64,000 nt of DNA, taken from positions 1 through 64,000 of the forward strand of contig NZ_JAUMZV010000009.1 of NCBI RefSeq assembly GCF_030527935.1. The letters are read 5' to 3'. This DNA is from Kingella sp. (in: b-proteobacteria). Lineage in GTDB: Bacteria > Pseudomonadota > Gammaproteobacteria > Burkholderiales > Neisseriaceae. The notes beneath the pieces were generated by a model. It was not told the origin of the DNA and searched no databases. It was given only the letters and a program-made list of their open reading frames with translations. The position numbers and the translations under genes are program-made. Positions 17,015 to 26,469 of this stretch are shown in pieces. Each line of letters starts with the position of its first letter. The first letter of the stretch is position 1.

Positions 17015-17050
17015 TGAGCGGGGCAATCGCGTAAGCATGAACACATGATT

Positions 17051-17093
17051 AAGGCAACCTGAAAAGGGGTTTTATCCATTTTCAGGCTGCCTT
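17051..17093. terminator. Inverted DUS pair after purA
   Basis: The left copy has one substitution (GGCAACC) and the right copy is perfect. The pair is 37 bp after the purA stop. Confidence 0.5.
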
Positions 17094-17286
17094 CGTGTAC
17101 AGAATTTTGTTTACAGGATGAGGCAGCCTGAAAACCCCTAGCAACAATATAAAAGCCAGAGCACGGCTTGCCAGCAAGCCGTAGGGGCGCGGGGCAGCAT
17201 TTTCAGGCTGCCTATTGTTTGCGCCCGCGTTCAAGCAGCCTGAAACCTTTACAAAACCCTAACAGCAGCCTGAAACACAAGAAATG

Positions 17287-17393
17287 CCGTCATTCCCGCG
17301 TAGGCGGGAATCTTGTTTGATATTCAAAAAATTTCGTAAAAACAATTCATTGAATAAAATTAACCAAGATTCCCGCCTACGCGGGAATGACGG
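17287..17393. repeat. dRS3-bounded mosaic element (NIME-like), copy 2
   Basis: Facing dRS3 repeats at 17292-17311 and 17369-17388 enclose an AT-rich core unlike that of copy 1. The whole 17015-17513 stretch has no gene; it holds this element plus several DUS. Confidence 0.85.
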
Positions 17394-17429
17394 AGAATTG
17401 ACCATTTCTTGTTTCGTTTTAGGTTTTGC

Positions 17430-17476
17430 AAAGGCAGCCTGAAAAGGGATGATAAAACCCATTTTCAGGCTGCCTT
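17430..17476. terminator. Inverted DUS pair after mrp
   Basis: AAAGGCAGCCTGAAAA and its complement lie about 40 bp beyond the mrp stop on the minus strand. Confidence 0.55.
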
Positions 17477-17513
17477 ATTGCGTGTTGAACTGCGTTAAAC
17501 CGTGTTGAACAGC

Positions 17514-18566
17514 TTACGACTCAATCACAATCTTCGGAAACTTGCTGCTGAAATCGCGCCCTTTGTCCGCCACCGCCAGCACAATCTGGAACGCGGCTTG
17601 GGTGTAGATTTCGGCAACGGCGGGCTGGTTATCCAGCAATGCGCCCGCTGTGCCCGCGTCCATGGCTTCGCGCACGGGCAGCGACAGCGGCAGTTGCCCC
17701 AGCAGCGGCACGTTTAATTTTGCCGCCAGATTTTTGCCGCCATCCGCACCAAACAAGGCTTCGTGATGCCCGCATTGGCTGCAAACGTGCACCGACATAT
17801 TTTCCAGTACGCCCAAAATAGAAATGTTCACCTTGTTAAACATATCCACTGCCTTGCGCGCGTCAATCAGCGCGATGTCTTGCGGCGTGGTAACCACCAA
17901 CGCGCCTGTTACGGGGATTTTTTGCGACAGCGTAAGCTGAATATCGCCTGTACCGGGGGGCAAATCCACAAACAGATAATCCACATCGTCCCATTGGCTT
18001 TGCATCAAAAGCTGTTGCAGGGCTTGCGACACCATCGGGCCGCGCCATACAACGGCTTGGTCGGTGTCCACCAAAAAGCCGATGGACATCACTTGAATGC
18101 CGTCTGCGTTGGTTACGGGAATCAGCTGCTGCGCTTGTTTTTCAGGCTGCTGCGTTGCCACGCCGAGCATGGTGGGTTGGCTGGGGCCGTATAAATCGGC
18201 ATCCAACACGCCCACGCGCGCGCCCATTTTTGCCAGCGCGGTAGCCAAGTTGGCGGTGGTGGTGGATTTGCCCACACCGCCCTTGCCCGATGCCACGGCG
18301 ATGATGTTTTTCACGCCTTTAATCGTGGGGATGCCGTTTTGCACTTTGTGCGCGACCACGTTGTGCGTGATTTCCAGCTTGATGGGCTTGCCTGTGGCGG
18401 CGGCGATGGCTTCGTGCAACTGCTGCGCGATGTGGGCAACGGGATAGCCGAACTCCAACGCCACTTTCAGGCTGCCGTTTTCTTCGGCAACGCTTTTTAC
18501 GGCTTTTTCGCTGCCGAGCGTGCGCTGGGTGGTGGGGATAAAGATTTGTTCTATTTGTGATTTCAT
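17514..18566 (-). CDS. mrp: Iron-sulfur cluster carrier ATPase Mrp/ApbC
   Basis: A cytosolic P-loop ATPase that binds and hands over Fe-S clusters. Its 350 residues comprise an N-terminal MIP18/DUF59-like domain (about 1-80) and a ParA/MinD-like domain with the deviant Walker A ASGKGGVGKSTTTANLA. Also present are GVLDADLYGPSQPTMLG, DYLFVDLPPGTGDIQLTLSQ, and the cluster-binding pair CSQCG in NMSVHVCSQCGHHEALFG. It stands alone between DUS pairs. Confidence 0.95.
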   Translation of the reverse strand: MKSQIEQIFIPTTQRTLGSEKAVKSVAEENGSLKVALEFGYPVAHIAQQLHEAIAAATGKPIKLEITHNVVAHKVQNGIPTIKGVKNIIAVASGKGGVGKSTTTANLATALAKMGARVGVLDADLYGPSQPTMLGVATQQPEKQAQQLIPVTNADGIQVMSIGFLVDTDQAVVWRGPMVSQALQQLLMQSQWDDVDYLFVDLPPGTGDIQLTLSQKIPVTGALVVTTPQDIALIDARKAVDMFNKVNISILGVLENMSVHVCSQCGHHEALFGADGGKNLAAKLNVPLLGQLPLSLPVREAMDAGTAGALLDNQPAVAEIYTQAAFQIVLAVADKGRDFSSKFPKIVIES

Positions 18567-18837
18567 GGGTAGAGTTCCTTGTGGTGTGTGAGCGTTTAGC
18601 GTTGTGCGATGCGGGTAAACAAGGTTTCAGGCTGCCTAACGCTAAACATGAATGAAAGATGCAATTTTACGGCAAAACCTGCCTACGCGGGCGATGTTTT
18701 CACAACGCGCTATCTGGTTTTCAGGCTGCCTTAGTGATGCAGGGCAACGGCATAAGGCAGCCTGAAAACTACAAAACCCGCGAAACAAGGCGTATCATCA
18801 CGCCATTTTTGCTTGTCGCCACCACCCAACCGCCGCC

Positions 18838-19716
18838 ATGTTTCTACCAAATCCTTGCCATGCTGATATGGAGCAGCGCGTTTATCGCTGCCAAATTTGC
18901 CGAAACCATGCTAGACCCGATTTTGCTGGTGCAATTTCGGCTGCTTATCGTTGCCATCATCTTGCTGCCCATCGGCATCCCGATGTTTCGCACGCTGCCT
19001 AAAAACGCGTGGAAACCGCTGATTTGGTTGAGTTTTTGGAATTACATCGCCGTGCTCATCTTGCAATTCAAAGGCGTGCAATACACATCCGCGTCCAGCG
19101 CATTAACCATGCTGGGGCTATAACCGCTGCTGGTGGTGTTTATCGGGCATTTCTTTTTTGACGACAAGGCGCGCAGGTATCACTGGATTTGCGGCGTGTT
19201 GGCGTTTATTGGCGTGTTCACGCTGATTTTGGGCGGGCAAAAAACGCGGGCAAGGGCGGCGAAGTCAGCCTATTGGGCTGCGCGATGGTGTTATCGGGCG
19301 GCATTGTGTTTTCCTCCATCCTGCGCCCCACGCAAAAATTTATGCGCCAAATCCCCGCCAGCACCTATACCACGCTGTCGTTTATCATCGCTGCGCCGCT
19401 GTGCCTGCCGTTTACCGCTGTGCTTACCGAAAGCTGGCATATCCGATGGAGCTGGCCGGGCATTTGGGGCATGGCGTATTTGGGCATCGGATGCAGTTGG
19501 CTGGCTTATTGGCTGTGGAACAAGGGCATGAATACTGTGCCCGCCAATCTAACAGGGCTGCTGATTACGCTAGAACCTGTGTTTGGCATTTTGATGGCGG
19601 TGGTGGTGCTGCGCGAGCCGATTAGCGCGTTGTCATGGCTGGGGATTGCCATTGTGATTAGTGCGACCGTGTTGGCAAGCATGATGCCCAGAATTTATAA
19701 TCGCGCCCGCCGATAG
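18838..19716 (+). pseudogene. Broken EamA/DMT-family permease gene
   Basis: The parts together encode a ten-helix drug/metabolite transporter (MLIWSSAFIAAKFAE at the start, LLITLEPVFGILMAVVVL near the end). Three lesions are visible. An extra T after the ATG at 18838 shifts the expected FYQILAMLIW start out of frame. A TAA at 19121-19123 interrupts GLxPLLVVF. Loss of one A in the run near 19240 shifts the frame between GGQK and NAGKGGEVSLLG. Each fragment otherwise keeps good similarity, so decay looks recent. Sequencing error is possible for the homopolymer lesions but not for the TAA. Confidence 0.85.
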
Positions 19717-19759
19717 TTTTCAGGCTGCCTATTGGGAATGATAGGGCAGCCTGAAATTA

Positions 19760-19922
19760 AGAACCTGTATTCACTATTTTCATGGTCATCTTTATATGCC
19801 TTAAAAACGCGGCTACCGCGTTAAAAATGCTCGCAAGGTATACAACCTTGCTGTGCTTTTTGCCTTGTATCCGCGCTTTTATTACATAAAATCTGTCTAT
19901 GTAAATAATGAATACAGGTTCT
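19760..19922. mobile_element. MITE-like element family B, copy 1
   Basis: 163 bp bounded by AGAACCTGTATTCACTATTT and its near-complement. The inside contains GCTCGCAAGG and TTGCCTTGTATCCGCGCTTT, shared with the copy at 24265-24423. It has no coding capacity and is flanked by TTA and AA. Confidence 0.8.
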
Positions 19923-20050
19923 AAGTTTAGCCAAGCTCAAACCTATTTTCAGGCTGCCTAGGTTGTAGAACAAGGCAGCCTGAAACCCAGTTCAACCCAG
20001 AGCCTAAACGCATTTTCAGGCTGCCTATTCACCCCACGAAAGGAAACCCC

Positions 20051-20671
20051 ATGCAACTGCAACCCTTTTTCAACCAAGCACCCAGCATCCAGCTTTACGA
20101 CCCGCTTGCCCAATTTCTCGGCGCAACGCCCGATGGCGTGCTGCAATACCACTATGCCGATGCCGTGAAACTGTGCGGGCATTCCTGCCCCACCGTAGCC
20201 AGCGCGTGGCTGATGACCATCAAAGCCCTTGCCGCGCTGTATTCGCCTGATGAACTGCCCGAGCGCGGCAACATTGAAATCAGCATGAACGGCGAACGCG
20301 ACGCAGGCGTAACCGGCGTGATTGCTTCCGTTGCCCAGCTCATCACAGGCGCAGCCCCAGAAACAGGCTTTGGCGGCATCGGCATGGCAGGGCGTTTCTC
20401 CCGCCGCAACCTGCTCGCCTTTGGCGCGGGCGGCGATGCCGACATGACCTTGCGCCGCCGCGACACAGGCAAAGCCGTGCGCGTGTCGTTTAACGGCAGC
20501 GTAGTGCCCTTTGCGCCCGAAATGCGCGACATCATGCCGCAAGCGGTGGCAGGCATGGCAAGCCCCGAAGAATTGCAACGCTTTGGCGAATTGTGGCAAG
20601 CGCGGGTGCACGCCATCTTGGTGGAGCAGGTGGATAATCCCGAGATGATTGTGGTGGAAGCGGTGGATTGA
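20051..20671 (+). CDS. FmdE-domain-like protein
   Basis: A 206-residue cytosolic protein. The segment AVKLCGHSCPTVASAWLMT carries a CGHxC arrangement like the N-terminus of FmdE-type proteins, which bind metal and are known from molybdenum formylmethanofuran dehydrogenase operons. Bacterial members have no agreed function. A later RNLLAFGAGGDADMTLRRRD segment and a C-terminal helical part follow. The SD GAAAGGA fits the start. No cofactor genes lie nearby, so the function is open. Confidence 0.6.
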   Translation: MQLQPFFNQAPSIQLYDPLAQFLGATPDGVLQYHYADAVKLCGHSCPTVASAWLMTIKALAALYSPDELPERGNIEISMNGERDAGVTGVIASVAQLITGAAPETGFGGIGMAGRFSRRNLLAFGAGGDADMTLRRRDTGKAVRVSFNGSVVPFAPEMRDIMPQAVAGMASPEELQRFGELWQARVHAILVEQVDNPEMIVVEAVD

Positions 20672-20696
20672 TGGCGCAAAGCCGCTTGGCAGTATA

Positions 20697-20741
20697 AAAG
20701 GCAGCCTGAAAACGGGTTTAATCGTTTTCAGGCTGCCTTTT
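20697..20741. terminator. Inverted DUS pair between convergent genes
   Basis: A perfect hairpin of kingDUS with extra AAAA/TTTT pairing lies between the FmdE-like gene and dacC. Confidence 0.65.
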
Positions 20742-20784
20742 GGTCTAACTGGCTTGGCTGCCTTTTAAGCACGGCAATCGGCAA

Positions 20785-22041
20785 TCATCCCGCAAACACC
20801 GATTTAAACCACAACACAATGCTGTCCCACAGCCGCCCAAAAAAGCCCGCTTCGCCCACGTCTTTCAATGCCACCACAGGCTGCTCCGCCAGCACTTTAT
20901 CGCCGTCCATCAATTTGAGCGTGCCGATTTTTTGCCCCGCTTTCACCGGAGCAACCACAGGCTGCATGGTGTCCAGCACGGTTTTCACGCGGTCGCGCTG
21001 CCCCTGCGGCAGGGTAACGTAGGCATCTTGTTGGAAGCCGACTTCGGCTTCGCTGCTCGCGCCTTTATACACGCGCACTTTGCTGACCACTTGCCCCGCT
21101 TGATACATTTTGGGCGTGTCAAAGCCTTGCAAGGCGTAGTTCAACAATTTGCTGCTTTCGGTGGCGCGGGCTTCTGCGCTGGCTGCGCCAATCACAATGC
21201 TCAACACGCGGCGGTTGTTGCGCTTGCTGGTGGCGATGAGATTGTAGCCCGCGCTGGATGTATGCCCTGTTTTCAAGCCGTCCACGCTGTCGTCGCGGAA
21301 CAGCAGCAAATTGCGGTTTTCTTGGGTGATGTTGTTATAAGTATAAGATTTGTATGAATAAACTTCGTAATACTTGGCGGGTAAATCGCGGATGATGGCG
21401 GCAGACAAAATCGCCAAATCGTTCACGCTGGTTAAATGCTTGGGCGCGGGCAAGCCTGTGGCGTTTTCAAAATAGGTTTGCGTCATGCCCAGCCGCTTGG
21501 CTTCTTCGTTCATCATTTGGGCAAAGGCTTCTTCGCTGCCCGCGATGCCTTCGGCAAGGGTAATTGCCGCGTCGTTGCCCGATACCACAATCAAGCCGCG
21601 CATCAAATCCCACACGGGCACTTGGCTGTGCGCGGTGAGAAACATCCGCGAGCCTTCCACTTTCCATGCTTTTTCGGACACGGTGAGCTTTTGGTCGGGC
21701 TTCAATTTGCCTTCTTCCAACGCTTTGAACGCCAAATAAGCGGTCATCAATTTGGTGAGCGATGCGGGTTCAATTTGCTGGTCGGTGTTTTTGGCAACCA
21801 GCGATTGATTGCTTTGCAAATCGCGCACCAAATAGGCGGTGGCGGCGATTTCAGGCTGCTTTAAGGCTTCGGCGGCGTTGAGTCTGGGCGCGGCGGGGCT
21901 GGATGCGGTTGCGGCAGCAGAAGCAGCAGGCGCAGAAGCAGCGGCAGCAGGCGCGGCGGATTTGGCTTTTTTGGGCGCGGCAGCAGCGGGCGTGATAACG
22001 AGAGCGGAAAGGGTGAGCATAGAGAGAATTTTTTTGACCAT
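20785..22041 (-). CDS. dacC: D-alanyl-D-alanine carboxypeptidase (PBP5/6 type) DacC
   Basis: This enzyme trims the terminal D-Ala from peptidoglycan pentapeptides in the periplasm. It has 418 residues with a signal peptide (MVKKILSMLTLSALVITPA), then an Ala/Ser/Pro-rich linker to about residue 50. The serine peptidase motifs are SLTKLM (SxxK), VVSGNDAA (SxN) and LKTGHTSSAG (KTG). A C-terminal beta domain precedes an amphipathic helix (FFGRLWDSIVLWFKSVF) that holds it at the inner membrane. The symbol dacC is chosen by likeness and could equally be dacA. Confidence 0.92.
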   Translation of the reverse strand: MVKKILSMLTLSALVITPAAAAPKKAKSAAPAAAASAPAASAAATASSPAAPRLNAAEALKQPEIAATAYLVRDLQSNQSLVAKNTDQQIEPASLTKLMTAYLAFKALEEGKLKPDQKLTVSEKAWKVEGSRMFLTAHSQVPVWDLMRGLIVVSGNDAAITLAEGIAGSEEAFAQMMNEEAKRLGMTQTYFENATGLPAPKHLTSVNDLAILSAAIIRDLPAKYYEVYSYKSYTYNNITQENRNLLLFRDDSVDGLKTGHTSSAGYNLIATSKRNNRRVLSIVIGAASAEARATESSKLLNYALQGFDTPKMYQAGQVVSKVRVYKGASSEAEVGFQQDAYVTLPQGQRDRVKTVLDTMQPVVAPVKAGQKIGTLKLMDGDKVLAEQPVVALKDVGEAGFFGRLWDSIVLWFKSVFAG

Positions 22042-22364
22042 GTTGTGTTACTCGTTTGATGGGTTTTTGACTATGGGCGGGCGGATGGTTAAGGCAGCCT
22101 GAAAATCAATCTGCGTGCTATGGTTTGCAAAATGGTTTGCAAAGCTGTTTACCAAACGCCGCTTGCCGTTTTCAGGCTGCCTAATCAGCGCGTTACGCGA
22201 TGGCATCGGCAGCCGCAAAAGGCTGCGATTATACCCACAAAACCGCGTTTTACCTATTTTCAGGCTGCCTAAACCCATTTTGGCAACAATAATTAACTTG
22301 CGTTTACACAATCTGCGCGTTATGGTTACGTTTTCTTACTCAATCACAACACATCAACGCCAAT
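22042..22364. other. Divergent intergenic region dacC-ilvA
   Basis: No gene is supported. Three kingDUS are present (near 22092, 22169 and 22258). Promoters for both flanking genes must lie here; no clear -35/-10 pair stands out. Confidence 0.5.
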
Positions 22365-23900
22365 ATGAACACAGAACGCTTCCAGCCCTATCGCCACTAT
22401 CTCACCCGCATTCTCACTTCCGCTGTTTACGATGTCGCCATTGAATCCCCGCTAGACCTTGCCAGCAATCTATCGCACCGCATGGGCAACAAAATTCTGC
22501 TCAAACGCGAAGATTTGCAGTCCGTGTTTTCGTTCAAACTGCGCGGCGCGTACAACAAAATGGCAAAGCTGCCTGAAAACGTGTTGCGCAACGGCGTGAT
22601 TACTGCCAGCGCGGGCAACCACGCGCAAGGCGTTGCCCTAGCCGCGCAAAGATTGGGCTGCACGGCAACGATTGTGATGCCCGAAACCACGCCCAAGATT
22701 AAAGTGGACGCAGTCAAAGCACGCGGCGGCAACGTGGTGCTGGCAGGCGTGTCGTACAACGATGCCTACGACCACGCCATGCAACTGGTTGCCCAAAGCG
22801 GCTTGACCTACATCCCGCCGTTTGATGACCCCGAAGTCATCGCAGGGCAGGGCACGATTGGCATGGAAATCGTGCGCCAACACGCCAAGCCCATCCATGC
22901 CGTGTTTTTGCCGATTGGCGGCGGCAGCTTGGCGGCGGGCGTTGCTGCGTTTATCAAACAAGTGCGCCCTGAAATCAAAGTCATCGGCGTGCAAACCAGC
23001 GATAGCTGCGCGATGAAAGCATCGGTAGCAGCGGGCGAGCGCGTGGAATTGAAAGACGTGGGCTTGTTTGCCGATGGCACGGCGGTGAAATTGGTGGGCG
23101 AAGAAACCTTTAAAATGTGCCGCGATTTGCTGGACGACATCATCACGGTGGACACCGATGCCATCTGCGGCGCGTTAAAAGATATTTTTGACGACACGCG
23201 CAGCATTTGCGAACCATCGGGCGCGTTGGCTTTGGCGGGGCTGAAAGCCTACATCGCGCAGCATCATCTTGCCGATGAAACGCTGATTGCCGTGTGCAGC
23301 GGCGCGAACATGAATTTCCACCGCTTGCGCCATGTGTCCGAACGCAGCGAATTGTGCGAAGGCAACGAAGCGATTTTTGCCGTGTCCATCCCCGAACGGG
23401 CGGGCAGCTTCCGCGAGTTTGTGAACGTGGTCGGCGCGCGCAACATCACCGAGTTCAACTATCGCTACGGCGACGATGAAGTGGCGCATATTTTTGTGGG
23501 CATCCAAACCGCGGGCGCGAAAGACATCGCGCAAATCCGCGCCCAATTTGATGCCGCGCATCTGCCGTATATGGATTTGAGCAACGATGAAATGGCGAAA
23601 GTCCACCTGCGCTACATGGTGGGCGGGCGCACGTACAAGGTGCAAAACGAGCGATTGTTTAGCTTTGAGTTTCCCGAGCGGCCGGGTGCGCTGACCAAAT
23701 TTTTGAACACGCTGCAAAGCGATTGGAACATCAGCCTGTTTCACTACCGCAACCACGGCGCAGATTATGGGCGCATTTTGGTGGGCATTGATGTGCCACC
23801 CACCGACAGCGCGGCGTTTGACGCATTTTTGGCGCAGTTGGGCTATGCCTACGAAGAGCAAACGGATAACGCGGCGTATCGGCTGTTTTTATCGGCGTGA
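22365..23900 (+). CDS. ilvA: Biosynthetic L-threonine dehydratase IlvA
   Basis: A PLP enzyme that converts threonine to 2-oxobutyrate, the first step to isoleucine. Its 511 residues comprise a catalytic domain (about 1-320) with the PLP lysine in SVFSFKLRGAYNK, the TASAGNHAQGVALAA loop and PIGGGSLAAGVAAF. Two C-terminal ACT-like domains follow (AVSIPERAGSFREFVNVVG and FSFEFPERPGALTKFLNTL), giving the long, isoleucine-regulated form. A DUS-like stretch near residue 69 is read as KLPEN. Confidence 0.96.
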   Translation: MNTERFQPYRHYLTRILTSAVYDVAIESPLDLASNLSHRMGNKILLKREDLQSVFSFKLRGAYNKMAKLPENVLRNGVITASAGNHAQGVALAAQRLGCTATIVMPETTPKIKVDAVKARGGNVVLAGVSYNDAYDHAMQLVAQSGLTYIPPFDDPEVIAGQGTIGMEIVRQHAKPIHAVFLPIGGGSLAAGVAAFIKQVRPEIKVIGVQTSDSCAMKASVAAGERVELKDVGLFADGTAVKLVGEETFKMCRDLLDDIITVDTDAICGALKDIFDDTRSICEPSGALALAGLKAYIAQHHLADETLIAVCSGANMNFHRLRHVSERSELCEGNEAIFAVSIPERAGSFREFVNVVGARNITEFNYRYGDDEVAHIFVGIQTAGAKDIAQIRAQFDAAHLPYMDLSNDEMAKVHLRYMVGGRTYKVQNERLFSFEFPERPGALTKFLNTLQSDWNISLFHYRNHGADYGRILVGIDVPPTDSAAFDAFLAQLGYAYEEQTDNAAYRLFLSA

Positions 23901-23917
23901 TGGGGTTGGGTTTTGTG

Positions 23918-23961
23918 TTTTCAGGCTGCCTAATCTGTGTTGTATTAGGCAGCCTGAAAAC
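23918..23961. terminator. Inverted DUS pair after ilvA
   Basis: GTTTTCAGGCTGCCTAAT and its complement enclose a short loop, 17 bp after ilvA. Confidence 0.6.
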
Positions 23962-24264
23962 GATAATGGCACGTTGTCGGCTTGGCGACAGGGTGGCAAC
24001 CGAGCACGGTTTATTTAATCCGCTATTTAGCGACGAGCCGTCGCCGCTCCATCGGGTTGCGGCTTTGCAAACGTTTTCAGGCTGCCTATGTAGCACAGAT
24101 TAGGCAGCCTGAAACGTCATGTAACCCCATCCCCAAGCCATAAACCCCACCATCCATACAAAGCCATTTTCTGCCAACATCATCCGTTAAACACAAAATA
24201 ATTGCCCACCATCGCGCCAATCCAAACACTTAAAGCATAAAATTCCACAGCATCGCGCTTATTA

Positions 24265-24423
24265 AGAACCTGTATTCACTATTTTCATAGACATCTTTAA
24301 TGCCCTAAAAACGAGGCTACTGCGTTAAAAATGCTCGCAAGGTGTTCAACCTTGTGCTTTTTGCCTTGTATCCGCGCTTTTATGCCATCAAATCTGCCTA
24401 TGAAAATAGTGAATACAGGTTCT
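24265..24423. mobile_element. MITE-like element family B, copy 2
   Basis: 159 bp bounded by AGAACCTGTATTCACTATTT and CTATGAAAATAGTGAATACA. The interior is closely similar to copy 1 at 19760-19922. It lies in the 23901-24543 gene-free stretch, which otherwise holds DUS copies and half of a palindromic repeat near 24030. Confidence 0.8.
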
Positions 24424-24543
24424 AAATTTTCAGGCTGCCTGATTGTTTGCCCGCACAACGGTTTCAAAGGCAGCCTGAAATCTTTTATACTTACATTTCT
24501 TAAAACCAAGCAAACCACAAAAACCACGCAGAAAGCCCCGCCC

Positions 24544-25734
24544 ATGTTCCAACACCTAACGCCCTACGCAGGCGACCCCATTTTAAGCCTTGTAGAAACC
24601 TTTAAACGCGACCCGCGTCCGCACAAAATCAACCTATCCATCGGCATCTATTTTGACAACGATGGCAACATGACGCAGCCTGAAAGCGTGAAAACCGCCG
24701 AACAGCGCGTAGGCATCGGCGCAAAAGCCTATTTGCCGATGGAAGGACACGCAGGGCTACGCGCCGAGTTGCCCAAATTATTGTTTGGCGCGAACCATCG
24801 TGTGATTGCCGAAAACCGCGTAACCACCGTGCAAACGCTGGGCGGCTCGGGCGCGTTGCGGCTGGGCGCGGATTTGCTACACAACTGGTTTGGCGACAGC
24901 AAAGTGCTGATGAGCGACCCCACTTGGGACAACCATCGCGGCATTTTCACCGCCGCAGGCATCGCCATAGAACACTATCCGTATTACGACCCCGCCACCA
25001 TCGGCGTGAAATTTGCCGAAATGTGCGCCTGCCTAAATAGGCAGCCTGAAAACACCATCGTGCTGCTGCATCCCTGCTGCCACAACCCCACGGGCGTGGA
25101 TTTGTCGCCCGCGCAATGGGATGAAGTGTTGCACATCATCGCTGCGCGCCAGCTTATCCCGTTTATGGACATCGCCTACCAAGGCTTTGGCGACGATTTT
25201 GACCGCGATGCCTACGCCATCCGCCGTGCTGCTGATTTGGGGCTGCCTGTGTTTGTGAGCAGCTCGTTTTCCAAAAATATGTCGCTGTATGGGCAACGCG
25301 CGGGCGGCTTGATGGTGGTGTCGCCCAACGCCGAAGAAGCCGCGCTGGTGCTGGGGCAGCTGCAACTGGGCGTGCGCCGCATTTATTCCAGCCCGCCCGC
25401 GCAAGGCGGCTTAACCGCGTATCACGTTTTAAGCGACGCGCAACTTGCCGCGCAATGGCAAAACGAAGTCTATGAAATGCGCGACCGCATCCGCGCCATG
25501 CGCCAGCGCATTTATGACGTGCTGCAAAGCAGGCTGCCCGAGCGCGATTTTGGCTATTTTGTGAAACAGCGCGGGATGTTTAGCTACACAGGTTTGAGCA
25601 TGGCGCAAGTGCACCGCCTGCGCGATGAATTTGCCATTTATCTGCTGGATAGCGGGCGGATGTGCATCGCAGGCCTGAATGACCGCAATGTGAACACCGT
25701 GGCGGATGCGTTTGCGGCGGTGTTTAAAGGGTAG
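24544..25734 (+). CDS. tyrB: Aromatic amino acid aminotransferase TyrB
   Basis: A class I PLP aminotransferase acting on Tyr, Phe, Asp and related 2-oxo acids. The start MFQHLTPYAGDPILSL at 24544 gives 396 residues, the normal length; longer frames upstream run through a MITE and DUS. Motifs are GGSGALRLGADLL, SDPTWDNH, HPCCHNPTGVDL, MDIAYQGFGDDF and the PLP lysine in SSSFSKNMSLYGQRAG. A DUS near residue 170 is read as NRQPENT. Confidence 0.94.
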   Translation: MFQHLTPYAGDPILSLVETFKRDPRPHKINLSIGIYFDNDGNMTQPESVKTAEQRVGIGAKAYLPMEGHAGLRAELPKLLFGANHRVIAENRVTTVQTLGGSGALRLGADLLHNWFGDSKVLMSDPTWDNHRGIFTAAGIAIEHYPYYDPATIGVKFAEMCACLNRQPENTIVLLHPCCHNPTGVDLSPAQWDEVLHIIAARQLIPFMDIAYQGFGDDFDRDAYAIRRAADLGLPVFVSSSFSKNMSLYGQRAGGLMVVSPNAEEAALVLGQLQLGVRRIYSSPPAQGGLTAYHVLSDAQLAAQWQNEVYEMRDRIRAMRQRIYDVLQSRLPERDFGYFVKQRGMFSYTGLSMAQVHRLRDEFAIYLLDSGRMCIAGLNDRNVNTVADAFAAVFKG

Positions 25735-25797
25735 TCCGCAGCGCAACGCGCAAGGTAGAAAACCCCATCCCACCCTAAACCCAATAAAGGAACAATC

Positions 25798-26463
25798 ATG
25801 CCCCACAAAAAACACCTAATCGCCATAACCGCGCTATTCTTCGCCAGCGCAACCTTTGCCGAAACCGCCAACTACAACGTGTTTGTGAAACTGGATAACG
25901 CCGCTGAAAGCCGTGTCAACGACATCTCGCAAGCCCTTGCCCAGCAAGGCGTGAAGTCGCTGTTTGCGCAGGGCTATCAAGTCCACCTAACGCTGTATCT
26001 CACCGAATACGACAGCAAAAGGCTGCCTGAAATCCAAAAAATCGTCAGCCAATTTGCCCGCCAGCAAAGCAAATTTTACATTTCGTTCAACGGGATACAC
26101 AGCACCGCAGGCAAATGGCTGATGCTGGACAACCAGCCATCGCCCGAGTTGCAACAGCTTGCCGATGAAATCACCGTGCAGCTGGTGAAACTGCGCGACA
26201 AAAATGCGCAACTGCCCGATTGGGTGAAAGCCTATCCCGAAAAGGTAAAAATCTTTGAGCGATACGGCTCGCCCAATGTGTTTACCCAATTTAATCCGCA
26301 CGTTACCCTGCTCACGCCCAACGAGTTCAGCGATGGGGTCGCCAAATTTGAAGCCAGCTACACCTTCCAGCCGTTTACCGCGCAAGCCGTGGGCATTGGC
26401 ATCGCCCAAGTGGATGCGTTGGGGCAAGCTAAAAACGTTTTATATTTCAAACCTTTCAAGTAA
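25798..26463 (+). CDS. Exported 2H phosphoesterase-like protein
   Basis: A 221-residue protein with a signal peptide (MPHKKHLIAITALFFASATF, cleavage near FAE-TAN). Two HxT motifs are present, VHLTLYL (about residue 62) and PHVTLL (about residue 165). This is the paired arrangement of 2H phosphoesterases, which act on 2',5' or cyclic phosphodiesters. Known members are cytosolic RNA enzymes, so an exported form is unusual. It sits 6 bp before nhaC and 63 bp after tyrB, and may be co-transcribed with nhaC. Confidence 0.65.
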   Translation: MPHKKHLIAITALFFASATFAETANYNVFVKLDNAAESRVNDISQALAQQGVKSLFAQGYQVHLTLYLTEYDSKRLPEIQKIVSQFARQQSKFYISFNGIHSTAGKWLMLDNQPSPELQQLADEITVQLVKLRDKNAQLPDWVKAYPEKVKIFERYGSPNVFTQFNPHVTLLTPNEFSDGVAKFEASYTFQPFTAQAVGIGIAQVDALGQAKNVLYFKPFK

Positions 26464-26469
26464 AAAATC

